Assembly: GCA_017456805.1 (NCBI GenBank)
Contig: JAFTIQ010000036.1
Location: 1-32,359 of the forward strand
Direction of reading: 5' to 3'
Origin: Lentisphaeria bacterium
GTDB taxonomy: Bacteria > Verrucomicrobiota > Lentisphaeria > Victivallales > UBA1829
Length of the DNA: 32,359 bases
Below, in pieces: positions 1 to 8,523 of the stretch. The notes beneath the pieces were generated by a model, which was not told the origin of the DNA, ran no database searches, and was given only the letters and a program-made list of their open reading frames with translations. Made by a program: the position numbers and the translations under genes. The stretch's first letter is position 1, and each line of letters starts with the position of its first letter.

Positions 1-140
1 ACCTTGTGCTATCTTAATCATCGAATCACCTGTTGGGTTAGTTAGTATTCCTTTGGATTTGAACACCATAAAATACTGTTTCTCAACAGGTTTTTCAAAC
101 TTTTATATCGCATAAACCGAGATTTCTTCACGGTTTATAG
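1..140. other. Left-edge stretch with no supportable gene; two small hairpins
   Basis: No coding frame here can be tied to a family. One plus-strand frame stays open from base 2 to a stop near base 115, but its 36-odd residues show no recognisable motif. Two inverted repeats are visible. The first is CTGTT/AACAG at 76-89, followed by five T, which could be a weak terminator of an upstream plus-strand gene. The second is ATAAACCG/CGGTTTAT at 112-119 and 131-138, ending next to the in-frame stop that bounds the GH28-like remnant. Confidence 0.4.
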
Positions 141-485
141 TATAATATTAAATTCCGGAAATTATACAGTACAGGAACACATTCCTGTTATATTACCGGC
201 AATTCCGACAGCAGTATTCATGATATTTTCCTTGCCGATGTGATCTTAAAATACAGCGGCGGTAATGAGATCGAAGAAGCGATGAAACAGACTGGTCCAT
301 ACGGAGAATTCGGTATTGTGACATGTGATTCTGCGATCTATCTGGAAAACACCTCTTCCATATCAATGCAGCGGGTGCGTGTAAACTGGGATAAAATAAA
401 CGGTCCCTGGCGTTATTCTGTCCGCGAAAAAAACACCGCTGATATCAGCAAAATTGACTGTACATTTCTTGTTCCTGAACTTTAA
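141..485 (+). pseudogene. C-terminal remnant of a GH28-like (polygalacturonase-type) beta-helix protein
   Basis: The frame is open from just after a TAG at 138-140 to the stop at 483-485 (about 114 codons). The only in-frame start candidate of note is a GTG at 240, with no convincing ribosome binding site. The residues read like the last coils of a GH28 right-handed beta-helix: a short 'YITGNSDSSIHDIFLADVIL' coil, then a 'KYSGG' turn, then 'YGEFGIVTCDSAIYLENTSS', which resembles the family's usual closing segment. The catalytic part is missing and the upstream 140 bases do not continue the family in any frame. I read it as the tail of a decayed or truncated pectin/rhamnogalacturonan hydrolase. 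A short intact gene starting at 240 is possible but less likely. The family assignment is from memory of the fold's sequence style. Confidence 0.5.
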
Positions 486-524
486 CAGCAAGTTATCCAT
501 AAACCCAAACAAGGAGTTAAAAAA

Positions 525-1211
525 ATGAAAGTCAAAGTCAACAACAAAAATGCTGTCGGAAGTTTTACCCTGATTGAGCTGCTTGTAGTAATTGCCATCA
601 TCGCAATTCTTGCAGGCATGCTGCTCCCCGCCTTAAATGCTGCCAGATCAAAAGCACGGGCAACAGACTGTCTGAACAATTTGCGTCAAGTCGGTCAACA
701 GCTGAATATGTATGCATTTGAAAACAATGGATGGCATGTTCTTCAGGCTGGCGGTGCACCGTGGACAGAGGTGATCGGAATGAAGAATGATGATATTCTG
801 AAGAGAGGACGCTGCACAGAAATTTCTTCCTCAACAATCAGCACTTGGTGGTCTTACGGCATGATCGACTGGCAGTCTGAAGGAACAGCCGTAAAAGACA
901 GACTCGGTCCGATTTACAGATGCGTTCAAAATTATGTTGACAGATTTTATCAGGAATCAAAATTGAAGCAAGCCTCTGCAACAGCTTTTGTTGCCTGCGT
1001 TGCAACATCAAACAACAAAAACGGAATGTATCACGTCGGTTATTCTCTCAGTTATGAATCTGAAGGTGTTGCTTTGATGCACAGCAAACGCGCAAATATC
1101 CTCTATTTTGACGGTCATGTCGGATCTTCGACCAACACTGAACTGCGGAATTCTGTCAACGAATTCAAGTACTTCATTGACAAGAACTACAATCAGATCA
1201 CATTGCAGTGA
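525..1211 (+). CDS. Pseudopilin-like protein (prepilin-type N-terminal methylation domain, H-X9-DG motif)
   Basis: This 228-residue protein starts at an ATG preceded by AAGGAG. Residues 14-36 are the class III prepilin leader and first transmembrane helix: FTLIELLVV with Glu at +5 if processed before Phe14. The residue at -1 is then Ser13 rather than the canonical Gly, although Gly12 precedes it. A CLNNLRQ stretch follows, and the H-X9-DG signature lies at His186 to Asp196-Gly197. This architecture belongs to the large pseudopilin-like families expanded in Lentisphaerota and Planctomycetota, often next to secreted polysaccharide enzymes. Such proteins are expected to be inner-membrane anchored and periplasmic or extracellular. 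It sits 9 bases before the next gene, so the two are probably co-transcribed. Its exact function is unknown; a role in handling or export of neighbouring enzymes is inference. Confidence 0.85.
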   Translation: MKVKVNNKNAVGSFTLIELLVVIAIIAILAGMLLPALNAARSKARATDCLNNLRQVGQQLNMYAFENNGWHVLQAGGAPWTEVIGMKNDDILKRGRCTEISSSTISTWWSYGMIDWQSEGTAVKDRLGPIYRCVQNYVDRFYQESKLKQASATAFVACVATSNNKNGMYHVGYSLSYESEGVALMHSKRANILYFDGHVGSSTNTELRNSVNEFKYFIDKNYNQITLQ

Positions 1212-1220
1212 GGGGGCTCT

Positions 1221-1742
1221 ATGAAATCTCTCATAGCTGCAGCAGGTATCCTGGGATGTCTCCTTTTGAATGGAGGCATCCTTGAACCGGAAAAATTTGT
1301 ATTCAACCATGGTCAGCACACCAATGCTTCCTATAAAATTGTTCAGGATACCATTCAGGTAAAATTTAATGACGGCAATCCTTTTAATGCGTCAGCATGG
1401 TTCAGCCGGATTCTTGTCTCCCCTGTCCCGGGAGCAACTTACCGTATGACAGCAATGGTTGGACAGAAGAATGTAACCGATCCTCAGGCGCGCATTAATC
1501 TTGAGGTGATCGGCGGAGATAAAAATGCAGTTTCCCTTGGGACGAATCGTTTCAAAAAAACGGTATGGGCTGCCAATTGCAGCTCCTGGACAAAAATAGA
1601 GTTAGTTTTCAAAATACCGGGCAAAGGACAAAATGAAAAATGGAACAAGGCTCAGACGTTTCTGACCTCCGTCAGCATCCTCTCTTCCAATGGGCAATTC
1701 TTCCTGAAAAATGTCAGATTTGATAAATTGTCCGACAATTAA
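1221..1742 (+). CDS. Small secreted protein, carbohydrate-binding-module-like
   Basis: This 173-residue protein has a strong ribosome binding site (AGGGGG, 5 bases before the ATG). Residues 1-20 form a short hydrophobic signal sequence (MKSLIAAAGILGCLLLNGG). Cys14 lies within it, but a lipobox is not clear. The rest is a beta-rich domain of about 150 residues ending 'FFLKNVRFDKL', the closing pattern of CBM4/9/22-like jelly-roll modules, in which a final strand describes a binding face. 'VSPVPGATYRMTAMV' is also typical of these modules. No catalytic residues can be assigned. It lies between the pseudopilin and the giant secreted enzyme, whose own C-terminus has the same type of module. I infer an accessory polysaccharide-binding protein. 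It may be only a stand-alone domain of unknown ligand. Confidence 0.6.
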   Translation: MKSLIAAAGILGCLLLNGGILEPEKFVFNHGQHTNASYKIVQDTIQVKFNDGNPFNASAWFSRILVSPVPGATYRMTAMVGQKNVTDPQARINLEVIGGDKNAVSLGTNRFKKTVWAANCSSWTKIELVFKIPGKGQNEKWNKAQTFLTSVSILSSNGQFFLKNVRFDKLSDN

Positions 1743-1787
1743 GCACTTTTACAACACTCGATAATAAACACAACAACTGAGGGCTCG

Positions 1788-4700
1788 ATGCTTATAAGAA
1801 AAATTTTTGCCGTGTTTTCGCTGTTGACTGGATTCATCTTGTCAGTGAATTCTGAAACGCTGTATCATACACTGCCGCTGGAACAGAAAATAAAAGAGAA
1901 AAATTTGCTTTTTCTGGCCACCTTCGACAATTATAATGTAAATGCTGATTTTGCAAAAGGATATAAAAAAGCCTTGACTTGTCCGGACATTTCACTGCTT
2001 TTACGCGGAATTCTTGGATTTGACGGCAAGGCTGCATACAAGGTCAATCCGGATGAAGAATTGGTTTATTCCGTAAAGAATAATCTTCTTCCGGAACAGG
2101 GAACGCTTTCCGTATGGGTTAAACTGGATCAGTTCGATCCGGCGGATCAGACAATCGTTAATGCTGGTGTTTACCGTATTTTCGTCCGAAACGGAGAATC
2201 CTGGACTGAAAACATGGCCTATATCACCAAAGGCGTTTTATATTTCTGCAATCATTGCGGAAACGGAATGATGCCGGATTTCGGTAGTTTCGGCACAAAT
2301 ATATCCTTGAAAGGAATCAAAAAAGACGAATGGTTCTTAGTGACAACTGCCTGGAATGAAACGTCTGCCACCTTTTATTTGAATGGGAAGAAAATTGCGA
2401 CAGGAACCGCCCCCAAGCCGTTGACTCCCGGTCCCGGATCATTTTTCGGTTTTTCCACCCGTATCTGGTGGCAGACCGGGCTTGATACAAGACAGCATCC
2501 ATTGACCTTTGATGATATCAAAGTCTATAATATTTGCATGAGCGATCTGCAAGTCGCCAAAATGTACAACGATATGCTGAGGAATCCCAAAGCCATGCCG
2601 GAATTGCTGAAGGTTTCTGTTTCCGGGAAAGAAAATCCATCCGGTAAAGTTCCCTTTATGCGGGTTCATGCAGATGCCAGAGCTGTTACAGATACAACAG
2701 TGATCGAATATGATGTCAAAGGAGAAGCTTTTGCCAGAAAAGGTTCTGCTGAACTCAAAAACGGAATAGCTGAGCTGCTTTTTGATATTCCTGCTTCCGG
2801 CGGAAAATATGATATTGAAATCAAATGCGGTTCTTATACAAAAAAAATTGTCTTTCAAGCTCCGGACTGTTCCTTTGCGCTGGAAGAAGAGGATGAATTG
2901 ACAATACCATATCCGTGGACAGCACCTCAGTGGAATGAAAAAGAACGTTCTGTCACCTTGTGGAACAGAAAATACGTTTTTGGAAGTTCCCCCTTCCCTC
3001 AGAAAGTCCTTGTGGCTGGCAAAGCCGTTTTGAGCGAGCCCCCTGCTCTGCAGCTTGATGGGGCCCCTGTAAAATGGTCTTTCAAAAAAGCCGAAAAAAC
3101 ATCCCTCGGATTCAAATTGTACGGAAGCGGTCAATGCGGAAAAATCAAGTTTGATTACATTTCTCTCGTGGAATACGATGGTATGATCAAGGTCGATTTT
3201 GATTTGAAGGCTCAGAATAGTACGATCAGCGCCATGAATGTGGCATGGAAAGTAAAACCGGAACATTGTAAATATCTTATGACTCCAAGATATTACCACG
3301 GTGTCTCTGATGTTCTCAAGTTCGGCTTGCCTTCTTACGCGTTCCGTGCTCATTTTATGCTTTGGCTTGCATCTGAAAACGCCGGGTTCTGCTGGATGCC
3401 GGAAAATGATGCAAACTGGGTCCTGAAAAATCCGACGGAAGCAATTTCTGTCAACAGGAAAACAGGTTCCTGCAGTGTCAGCATGATTTCCAAAAAGACT
3501 GTATTCAACGGCAGTTATCATTACAGTATGTTTTTTACGGCAACGCCTACCCGTTCTCCCATGTGGTCGCCGGAGGCAGATTTCCGCGCAACAGAGTCGT
3601 TAAAAATCCTGTCACCCTACGGGTCAAAAATTTATTTGAGCATGAATCATGATGATGTCATGATGAAAAATTATGCCGGGGTATATCGGGATAAAACTGT
3701 CGTTCCGTATAATACAGCCCATGCACAGATTGCGGATAATCCCTTGGCAGCCTACATGCATCAATATTGGGATTTGCCGGGATGCTTCGTTTATCCAATG
3801 TATAACTCATCTCCGGATTATACAACTGGACGTTACAAGTACAACCACTCAAAGACGCTCAATGTTTGTGTGCAAAATACTCTTTTCACCAAATATATGA
3901 CCGTCAATCTCAAAAAAGCAATGGCAAGTGAATACAGCAGAAAATTCCGGATGCTGTATTTTGACCTCGGAAGTGTAAATATCTGCCGTAATCAGGAACA
4001 CGGATGCGGATTCCGTGACCGATTCGGAAAAAATGTTGCAACATTCAACGTCATGGGGTTGCGCAGATTTTATCAGAACATGCTGCAAATCGCACGACAG
4101 TATAATATTCCTGTCATGACTCATGGTCAGGACTGCTTTGTACCCATGATCAACGGGATCGGTGACTATTGGTTCCCCGGAGAACAATTCCAGGCATGGA
4201 CCGGAAATGATCAGGCGGGGTATACTGATAAAGTACCGGTCGAACTCTATCGGACTGAAACCAATCGCGATATTCTCGGTTGTAACGTAATCTTCCTGCC
4301 GGAAGTTCCGCAGAACGTCCCCATCTCATTCCGTTTTAACGCGAATGAAGCGATGATGACAATGCTGCTTGCTCATGATATTGACTGGTCTGAACTGATT
4401 GAACAGACAGTCCCCAGAAAAGTAAAAGAAATTCTGCAGCATTATAAACTCAATGACAGTTCCGTCAAGGCTCATCTGTACTATCAGCAAAAGACGATCA
4501 CCAGTTCAGATTCGCGAATTTGGGTCACATGGTATGATTGCCCCGATCAATACAAATTGATGATTCTGGCAAATCCCACGCCGGAAAAGATATCAACGAC
4601 CATTGATTTGAGTAAAATGAACCTCAATGCCGGAAGTCTGACCGATGAATATTCAAACAAAACGTATCCGCTGAACAACAGCAGGTTGAATATCACAATG

Positions 4701-5261
4701 AAACCCCGTTCCTTTGCGATTATCGGTCTGCCCGGGAAAGCATGGTATCCGATCAGAGACGGCTTTGAAAAATGCTGGCTGCAGTACATGTACCATAATG
4801 TCCATACACCGTATGGTGATCTGGGACCGAGAAATGAATGGGACGATGAAGGGGTTTACCGGACAATGGCACCTTCTATGGTGATCCCCTTCCGTTCGCC
4901 GACGTTTCTTGAATATGTAAACCGGAAACTCCCAGCCCATTGGAACAGCTATTTTGTCCGGCAGATCCCCGTGAAAGTTAATGCGGAATATGAACTCTCC
5001 ATTTACGGACGCACCCGCGGTCTGCCGGAAAACGGCGAAGTTCAATTCAGAATCCAGCCAATGAAAGATTTGATGTCCAAAAATGGCGATCCTCTCATTT
5101 TGAAATTGAAAAATCCGAATCAGGAAGACTGGGAAAAGTTGTCCGCAAGAGTCAAAGTCGCTCCTGGTACAACATTCCTGCAAATCGAGTTGGAATCTGT
5201 CAATGCCGGAAAGGCAAAAGTCTGGTTCGACGACTTCTCCGCAGAAGAAATCACAAAATAA
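1788..5261 (+). CDS. Large secreted LamG-containing putative glycoside hydrolase (DUF6067-like)
   Basis: This 1157-residue protein starts at an ATG with GAGGG upstream and carries a signal peptide at about residues 1-22. A LamG/concanavalin-like domain occupies about residues 95-265 (GTLSVWVKLDQF, then WFLVTTAWN, then TFYLNGKKIATG and LTFDDIKVYN). A long beta-sandwich stretch follows. A TIM-barrel-like region spans about residues 600-900 and contains LYFDLGSVNIC, PVMTHGQDC near 780 and GDYWFPGEQ near 795. It resembles the DUF6067/DUF4091 glycosidase-like proteins of PVC and Bacteroidota polysaccharide loci. The C-terminus (about 1030-1157) is a CBM4/9-like module ending VWFDDFSAEE. It is presumed to act outside the cell or in the periplasm on a complex glycan. 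Catalytic residues and substrate are not established. It is probably the last gene of the plus-strand locus, 45 bases after the preceding stop. Confidence 0.7.
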   Translation: MLIRKIFAVFSLLTGFILSVNSETLYHTLPLEQKIKEKNLLFLATFDNYNVNADFAKGYKKALTCPDISLLLRGILGFDGKAAYKVNPDEELVYSVKNNLLPEQGTLSVWVKLDQFDPADQTIVNAGVYRIFVRNGESWTENMAYITKGVLYFCNHCGNGMMPDFGSFGTNISLKGIKKDEWFLVTTAWNETSATFYLNGKKIATGTAPKPLTPGPGSFFGFSTRIWWQTGLDTRQHPLTFDDIKVYNICMSDLQVAKMYNDMLRNPKAMPELLKVSVSGKENPSGKVPFMRVHADARAVTDTTVIEYDVKGEAFARKGSAELKNGIAELLFDIPASGGKYDIEIKCGSYTKKIVFQAPDCSFALEEEDELTIPYPWTAPQWNEKERSVTLWNRKYVFGSSPFPQKVLVAGKAVLSEPPALQLDGAPVKWSFKKAEKTSLGFKLYGSGQCGKIKFDYISLVEYDGMIKVDFDLKAQNSTISAMNVAWKVKPEHCKYLMTPRYYHGVSDVLKFGLPSYAFRAHFMLWLASENAGFCWMPENDANWVLKNPTEAISVNRKTGSCSVSMISKKTVFNGSYHYSMFFTATPTRSPMWSPEADFRATESLKILSPYGSKIYLSMNHDDVMMKNYAGVYRDKTVVPYNTAHAQIADNPLAAYMHQYWDLPGCFVYPMYNSSPDYTTGRYKYNHSKTLNVCVQNTLFTKYMTVNLKKAMASEYSRKFRMLYFDLGSVNICRNQEHGCGFRDRFGKNVATFNVMGLRRFYQNMLQIARQYNIPVMTHGQDCFVPMINGIGDYWFPGEQFQAWTGNDQAGYTDKVPVELYRTETNRDILGCNVIFLPEVPQNVPISFRFNANEAMMTMLLAHDIDWSELIEQTVPRKVKEILQHYKLNDSSVKAHLYYQQKTITSSDSRIWVTWYDCPDQYKLMILANPTPEKISTTIDLSKMNLNAGSLTDEYSNKTYPLNNSRLNITMKPRSFAIIGLPGKAWYPIRDGFEKCWLQYMYHNVHTPYGDLGPRNEWDDEGVYRTMAPSMVIPFRSPTFLEYVNRKLPAHWNSYFVRQIPVKVNAEYELSIYGRTRGLPENGEVQFRIQPMKDLMSKNGDPLILKLKNPNQEDWEKLSARVKVAPGTTFLQIELESVNAGKAKVWFDDFSAEEITK

Positions 5262-5328
5262 AAACCGGATTCATCAGGGCTGCTGCAAAACACCTTGCAA
5301 AAGGAACAGCAGTCCTGTTATTTTTCCA

Positions 5329-5363
5329 TAAAAAAACTCCCGTCTGAGGAACAGACAGGAGTT
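5329..5363 (-). terminator. Rho-independent terminator of the GlpA-like/oxidoreductase/DUF1667 operon
   Basis: Read on the minus strand, AACTCCTGTCTG pairs with CAGACGGGAGTT around a short loop (one bulge), followed by a run of T that appears as A at 5329-5336 on the plus strand. It lies about 25 bases past the DUF1667 stop. On the plus strand no T-run follows, so it should act in one direction only. Confidence 0.8.
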
Positions 5364-5387
5364 GATTCTATACCAGAAATTTCGATC

Positions 5388-5735
5388 TTAATCAAGATCC
5401 ATGCAGGTGACAACAGGAGTTCCTTCACCGTCGCAGTTTTCCAGAACAACCGTTCCGGCAGGAATCGGCGCTTTCAAACGCAATGCATAAATCTTCGTCA
5501 GAATTCCGGGGATTTTTCCTTTGGCAACCATATCAGGCGTTCTTACTGCAAGGAACGGCTGACTCGCAGAATCCGTCGGCGCAACAGCTGTAACAACCCG
5601 GCGGGGATCAAGAATTTCCTGTTCCGCATATTTCACTCCACGGGGACAGAAGTTTCCGGTCACATTGATTTTTCCATCTTCCTGCGTAATGGAAAGACGG
5701 CATCCTTTCGGACAGACAATACAAATTTTTTCCAT
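5388..5735 (-). CDS. DUF1667 protein, small cysteine-rich partner of the FAD oxidoreductases
   Basis: The start is set at the ATG at 5735, because AGAGGTG lies 6-12 bases upstream and the family begins with a MEKICIVCPKGC-type sequence; the longer in-frame extension would run into the upstream gene. The protein is 115 residues. Cys5, Cys8 and Cys12 (C-x2-C-x3-C) plus Cys44 in 'NFCPRG' are positioned to bind a metal or iron-sulfur cluster. DUF1667 proteins occur with a GlpA-like dehydrogenase and an FAD/NAD oxidoreductase in glycerol-linked operons of anaerobes, which matches the two genes upstream here. It is the last gene of the operon, 5 bases after the oxidoreductase stop. A role as a small electron-transfer subunit is inference from this context. 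Confidence 0.85.
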   Translation of the reverse strand: MEKICIVCPKGCRLSITQEDGKINVTGNFCPRGVKYAEQEILDPRRVVTAVAPTDSASQPFLAVRTPDMVAKGKIPGILTKIYALRLKAPIPAGTVVLENCDGEGTPVVTCMDLD

Positions 5736-5740
5736 ATTTC

Positions 5741-6721
5741 TCACCTCTTTCCAATCGAACGGAGAACAGATTCCGCACAACGTTCCGCTTCTTCTGATGC
5801 CTGGTCAGCAAGCCCATGAACATGAAGCACGTTTCCGCAGGCAAAAATACCCTTCTCTGTCGTTTCATAAACGCCTTCTTCCACCACAGGGCCATTGGTC
5901 TTGGGATCAAGAACGACTCCGGCTTTCCGGGAAAGCTCATTTTCAGGGATCAATCCGACGGAATAAAGGATCGTATCACATTCGATCACCCGTTCTGCGG
6001 AGGGATCATCCAGCGGTGCAATCGTAACACTTTCCACCCGGTCTTTTCCGGTGATCTTTGTCACAGCAGTGGAAAGATACAGCGGGATCCCGAAATCTTC
6101 CAGACACTGAGCAATATTCCGGGCAAGTCCTGCCGGCTTCGGCTGAATTTCCACAGCAGCCTTCACAGGAATTCCGCTCCAAGTCAAGCGGCGCGCCATG
6201 ATCAACCCGATATCACCGGATCCGACAATCACCGCACTGGTTCCGGGCAATTTCCCTTCCACATTCAGCATCCGCTGAGCAAGACCGGCTGTATAAATCC
6301 CGGCGCAGCGGGAACCCGGCGTTGCAAGATTGCCCCGGGTACGTTCCCGGCAGCCCATTGCCAAAACAACGGCTTTCGCAAGAATGATTTCCACACCTTC
6401 CTCTTTACTGTAAAGAGTCAAGGCGCGTCTGCCGTCAGCCTGAACAGGAGAGATCTCCATTACACTGGAACCGATCCGGAAAACAGAACCGGCTTCTTTG
6501 GCTTTGACGATCATCCGGGCTGCATATTCAGGTCCGGTCAATTCTTCTTTGAAATAATGAAGTCCGAATCCATTGTGGATGCACTGATTCAAAACTCCGC
6601 CGGGACGGACATCACGATCAATCACGACGGTGGAAGCTCCGGCTTTTGCAGTAACCGCAGCAGCTGCAAGGCCTGCCGCCCCTGCCCCGATCACAGCAAC
6701 ATCATACTCATTTCTTCTCAT
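5741..6721 (-). CDS. FAD/NAD(P)-dependent oxidoreductase (pyridine-nucleotide-disulfide family), partner of the GlpA-like dehydrogenase
   Basis: The start is set at the ATG at 6721: GGGAGAT lies just upstream and the Rossmann fold begins at once. The protein is 326 residues. The FAD-binding motif GAGAAG is at residues 12-17. A second dinucleotide motif, GSGDIG near 164-169, should bind NAD(P)H. A C-terminal FAD loop reads GIFACGNV. No CxxxxC redox-active disulfide is evident, so it is not a classical thioredoxin or dihydrolipoamide reductase. Its start overlaps the end of the dehydrogenase gene by 14 bases, which implies translational coupling. I infer it passes electrons between the dehydrogenase's iron-sulfur tail and a nicotinamide pool, as in GlpABC-type complexes. 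The true electron acceptor cannot be read from sequence. Confidence 0.85.
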   Translation of the reverse strand: MRRNEYDVAVIGAGAAGLAAAAVTAKAGASTVVIDRDVRPGGVLNQCIHNGFGLHYFKEELTGPEYAARMIVKAKEAGSVFRIGSSVMEISPVQADGRRALTLYSKEEGVEIILAKAVVLAMGCRERTRGNLATPGSRCAGIYTAGLAQRMLNVEGKLPGTSAVIVGSGDIGLIMARRLTWSGIPVKAAVEIQPKPAGLARNIAQCLEDFGIPLYLSTAVTKITGKDRVESVTIAPLDDPSAERVIECDTILYSVGLIPENELSRKAGVVLDPKTNGPVVEEGVYETTEKGIFACGNVLHVHGLADQASEEAERCAESVLRSIGKR

Positions 6722-8171
6722 AATTATCTCCCTTGAAAGCGACATCTGCAACAGAGCCGCTGAAGAATTGGCTTTTCTTTCCGCGTTTGGTCAGCTCTTC
6801 GATCGGAATTCCGGTCTCGCGGGAAATGATCGCCCAGATTTTGGCGGAACAGAAACCACCCTGACAACGCCCCATCCCCGCACGGGTGTGAAGCTTGACC
6901 GCATCCAATGTCACATGACCGTGGCGGACAGCATCAACAATTTCCGCCTCGGAAATCTTTTCGCAACGGCAAATGATATTCGTCCACGCAGGATCTTCCT
7001 GATACAGCTTATCAACTTCTTCCGCGCTCATTTCACGCAAACGCCGCTTGGGCGGGACAGGCGCGATCTCCGTCTTGTCGCTCATCTTCAATCCGGCTTC
7101 TTCCAACAGCTTGACCAACAGCAGACCAACCGCAGGTGAGGCCGTCAAACCGGGAGACTGAATTCCGGATGCCTGAATAAACGCAGGTGCTTTTTCGGAA
7201 ATCCTGATCATGAAATCTCCGCCGGCAAGTGCAGGACGCAACCCCGCAAACGCTGCAATCAAATCGCGCTTGGAAACCCCCTGCACCATGTGCTGAGCCA
7301 ACGCAAAAATCTCTTCTCTGTCCGGAGCCGTTGTATCTGTATCTTCCTTATCAGGAACAATATGCGCTGTGGGACCAACCATTGTTGTTCCGCCGGCTGT
7401 GGGAATGACCAGCACTCCTTTGGAGGTATGTGTCGGAACCGGGAAAACCACTCTGGTTGGATACGCCGGAGACAACCGGTCAAGAAGATATTCTTCCCCC
7501 TTCCGTGCGAGAATCTCAAACTCTTCTCCGCCGAAAATCGCGGAAACTTTATCCGAGAACAAACCGGCGGCATTGATTACATATTTTGCCTGAAGCTCTT
7601 TGCCGGAAGCGGATTTCAAATTCCATGCATTGTCCTGATATTCAGCAGAAACGACTTCAAAATTCCGTTCGAATGTGACACCGTTCCGTTCCGCATCTTC
7701 CACGAGGGAGAAAACGTAAGCATAGGGCTCAACGACCCCGCCCTGAGGCGCATAAACGCCGCCGAGACAGCCCTCGCAAAGTTTCGGTTCCAGTTCATAC
7801 ATCCGTTTTCCGTCACAGAATTCGATTCCTTCGACGCCGTTTTCGATTCCCTGCTGATAGAGTTTTTTAACTTCTTCGAGTTGTTCTTCGGAATATGCAA
7901 CCACGATGATTCCGCATTGATTATAAGGGAATCCGAGTTTTTTTGCCATTTCGGGGAACATTCTGTTTCCCTCGAGTTCCAGTTTACCTTTAAGGGTTTT
8001 GGAAACGGAATAATGGAAACCTCCGTGAACGATTCCCGAGTTTGCCTTAGAAACGCCGAAGGAAGCATCTGCTTCTTTATCGACGAGAACGACTTGCACA
8101 TTTTTACGAGCCAGCCAATAAGCTGCTGCTGCGCCTGTCGCCCCTGCTCCGATAATACATACATCGTACAT
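6708..8171 (-). CDS. GlpA-like FAD-dependent dehydrogenase with C-terminal BFD-type [2Fe-2S] domain
   Basis: This 487-residue protein starts at an ATG with GGAG about 9 bases upstream. The N-terminal dinucleotide motif GAGATG is at residues 8-13, followed by a DAO-type substrate domain (SGIVHGGFHY near 45-55). The C-terminal BFD-like domain has Cys401, Cys403, Cys436 and Cys441, spaced to hold a [2Fe-2S] cluster. The architecture matches anaerobic glycerol-3-phosphate dehydrogenase (GlpA: glycerol 3-phosphate to dihydroxyacetone phosphate) and related 2-hydroxyacid dehydrogenases. The presence of the oxidoreductase and DUF1667 partners favours the GlpA-like assignment. It is the first gene of the operon, behind a good promoter. 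No glpK, glpF or glpR is visible beside it, so the substrate is not certain. Confidence 0.85.
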   Translation of the reverse strand: MYDVCIIGAGATGAAAAYWLARKNVQVVLVDKEADASFGVSKANSGIVHGGFHYSVSKTLKGKLELEGNRMFPEMAKKLGFPYNQCGIIVVAYSEEQLEEVKKLYQQGIENGVEGIEFCDGKRMYELEPKLCEGCLGGVYAPQGGVVEPYAYVFSLVEDAERNGVTFERNFEVVSAEYQDNAWNLKSASGKELQAKYVINAAGLFSDKVSAIFGGEEFEILARKGEEYLLDRLSPAYPTRVVFPVPTHTSKGVLVIPTAGGTTMVGPTAHIVPDKEDTDTTAPDREEIFALAQHMVQGVSKRDLIAAFAGLRPALAGGDFMIRISEKAPAFIQASGIQSPGLTASPAVGLLLVKLLEEAGLKMSDKTEIAPVPPKRRLREMSAEEVDKLYQEDPAWTNIICRCEKISEAEIVDAVRHGHVTLDAVKLHTRAGMGRCQGGFCSAKIWAIISRETGIPIEELTKRGKKSQFFSGSVADVAFKGDNYEKK

Positions 8172-8232
8172 GTTGTTTTCTCCATTGAGGTGTTAGAAAC
8201 CACCGTCATTGTTTACAAAAAAGTTTAGTAAT

Positions 8233-8261
8233 AATATATACCAAAGAAAACCGTTTGTCAA
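8233..8261 (-). promoter_or_regulatory. Promoter of the GlpA-like operon
   Basis: On the minus strand, TTGACA (8256-8261) is separated by 17 bases from TATATT (8233-8238), giving a start of transcription about 50 bases before the ATG. The sequence upstream of the -35 is nearly identical to one in front of the zeta-toxin gene. Confidence 0.75.
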
Positions 8262-8275
8262 GAAAGATTTTGGAG
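8256..8275 (+). repeat. 20-base element, copy 1, overlapping a -35 box
   Basis: TGTCAAGAAAGATTTTGGAG here matches TGTCAAGAAATATTTTGGGG at 9210-9229 in 18 of 20 positions. In both places it contains a minus-strand TTGACA preceded by CAAAATNTTTC, upstream of a minus-strand gene. Confidence 0.55.
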
Positions 8276-8328
8276 AAAAAACAGTTCTTTTGCAGATGTT
8301 GTAAATTTCAGGTAGAATTTGGCGGAGA

Positions 8329-8523
8329 TTATCTGGAGATTGCAGCCATTTCAGCCTTTTTCTGTTCGCGGCGTTTCCGGACAAGAGTTTTAGCAGAAAC
8401 TATTTTAGGTTTTCCGTTTTTACCCGCAACAACAGCCTTATAACCGAGTTTAGCCTTACGTTCCATTTCCGCATCGACAGCTTCCTGCATACAGGCAATG
8501 ATTTTTTCCATATCTTCACTCAT
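8329..8523 (-). CDS. Small basic protein downstream of the zeta-toxin gene, candidate antitoxin or partner
   Basis: I chose the ATG at 8523, which has GGAGGT 8 bases upstream; the longer reading begins inside the preceding gene. This gives 64 residues, mostly predicted helix, with an acidic start (MSEDMEKIIACMQEAVDAEM) and a very basic C-terminal half containing TLVRKRREQKK. The start lies inside the end of the zeta-toxin gene (8-base overlap), so the two are translated together. The position and small size suggest a partner or antitoxin. It does not look like the epsilon antitoxin of epsilon/zeta systems, which is normally encoded upstream. I do not recognise a named family. Confidence 0.65.
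   Translation of the reverse strand: MSEDMEKIIACMQEAVDAEMERKAKLGYKAVVAGKNGKPKIVSAKTLVRKRREQKKAEMAAISR

Noticed and set aside
137..149. TATAAT at 141-146 as a promoter -10
   Set aside because: No -35 lies at 16-18 bases and it falls in the first codons of the GH28-like frame; probably chance.
2439..3521. Long minus-strand frame (360 codons) opposite the giant secreted gene
   Set aside because: It is antisense to a well-supported gene, has no start signals and no motif.
5262..5328. Plus-strand terminator for the giant secreted gene
   Set aside because: GGCTGCTG and CAGCAGTCC can pair only with a bulge and a 21-base loop, and the T-run is distant; not strong enough to annotate.
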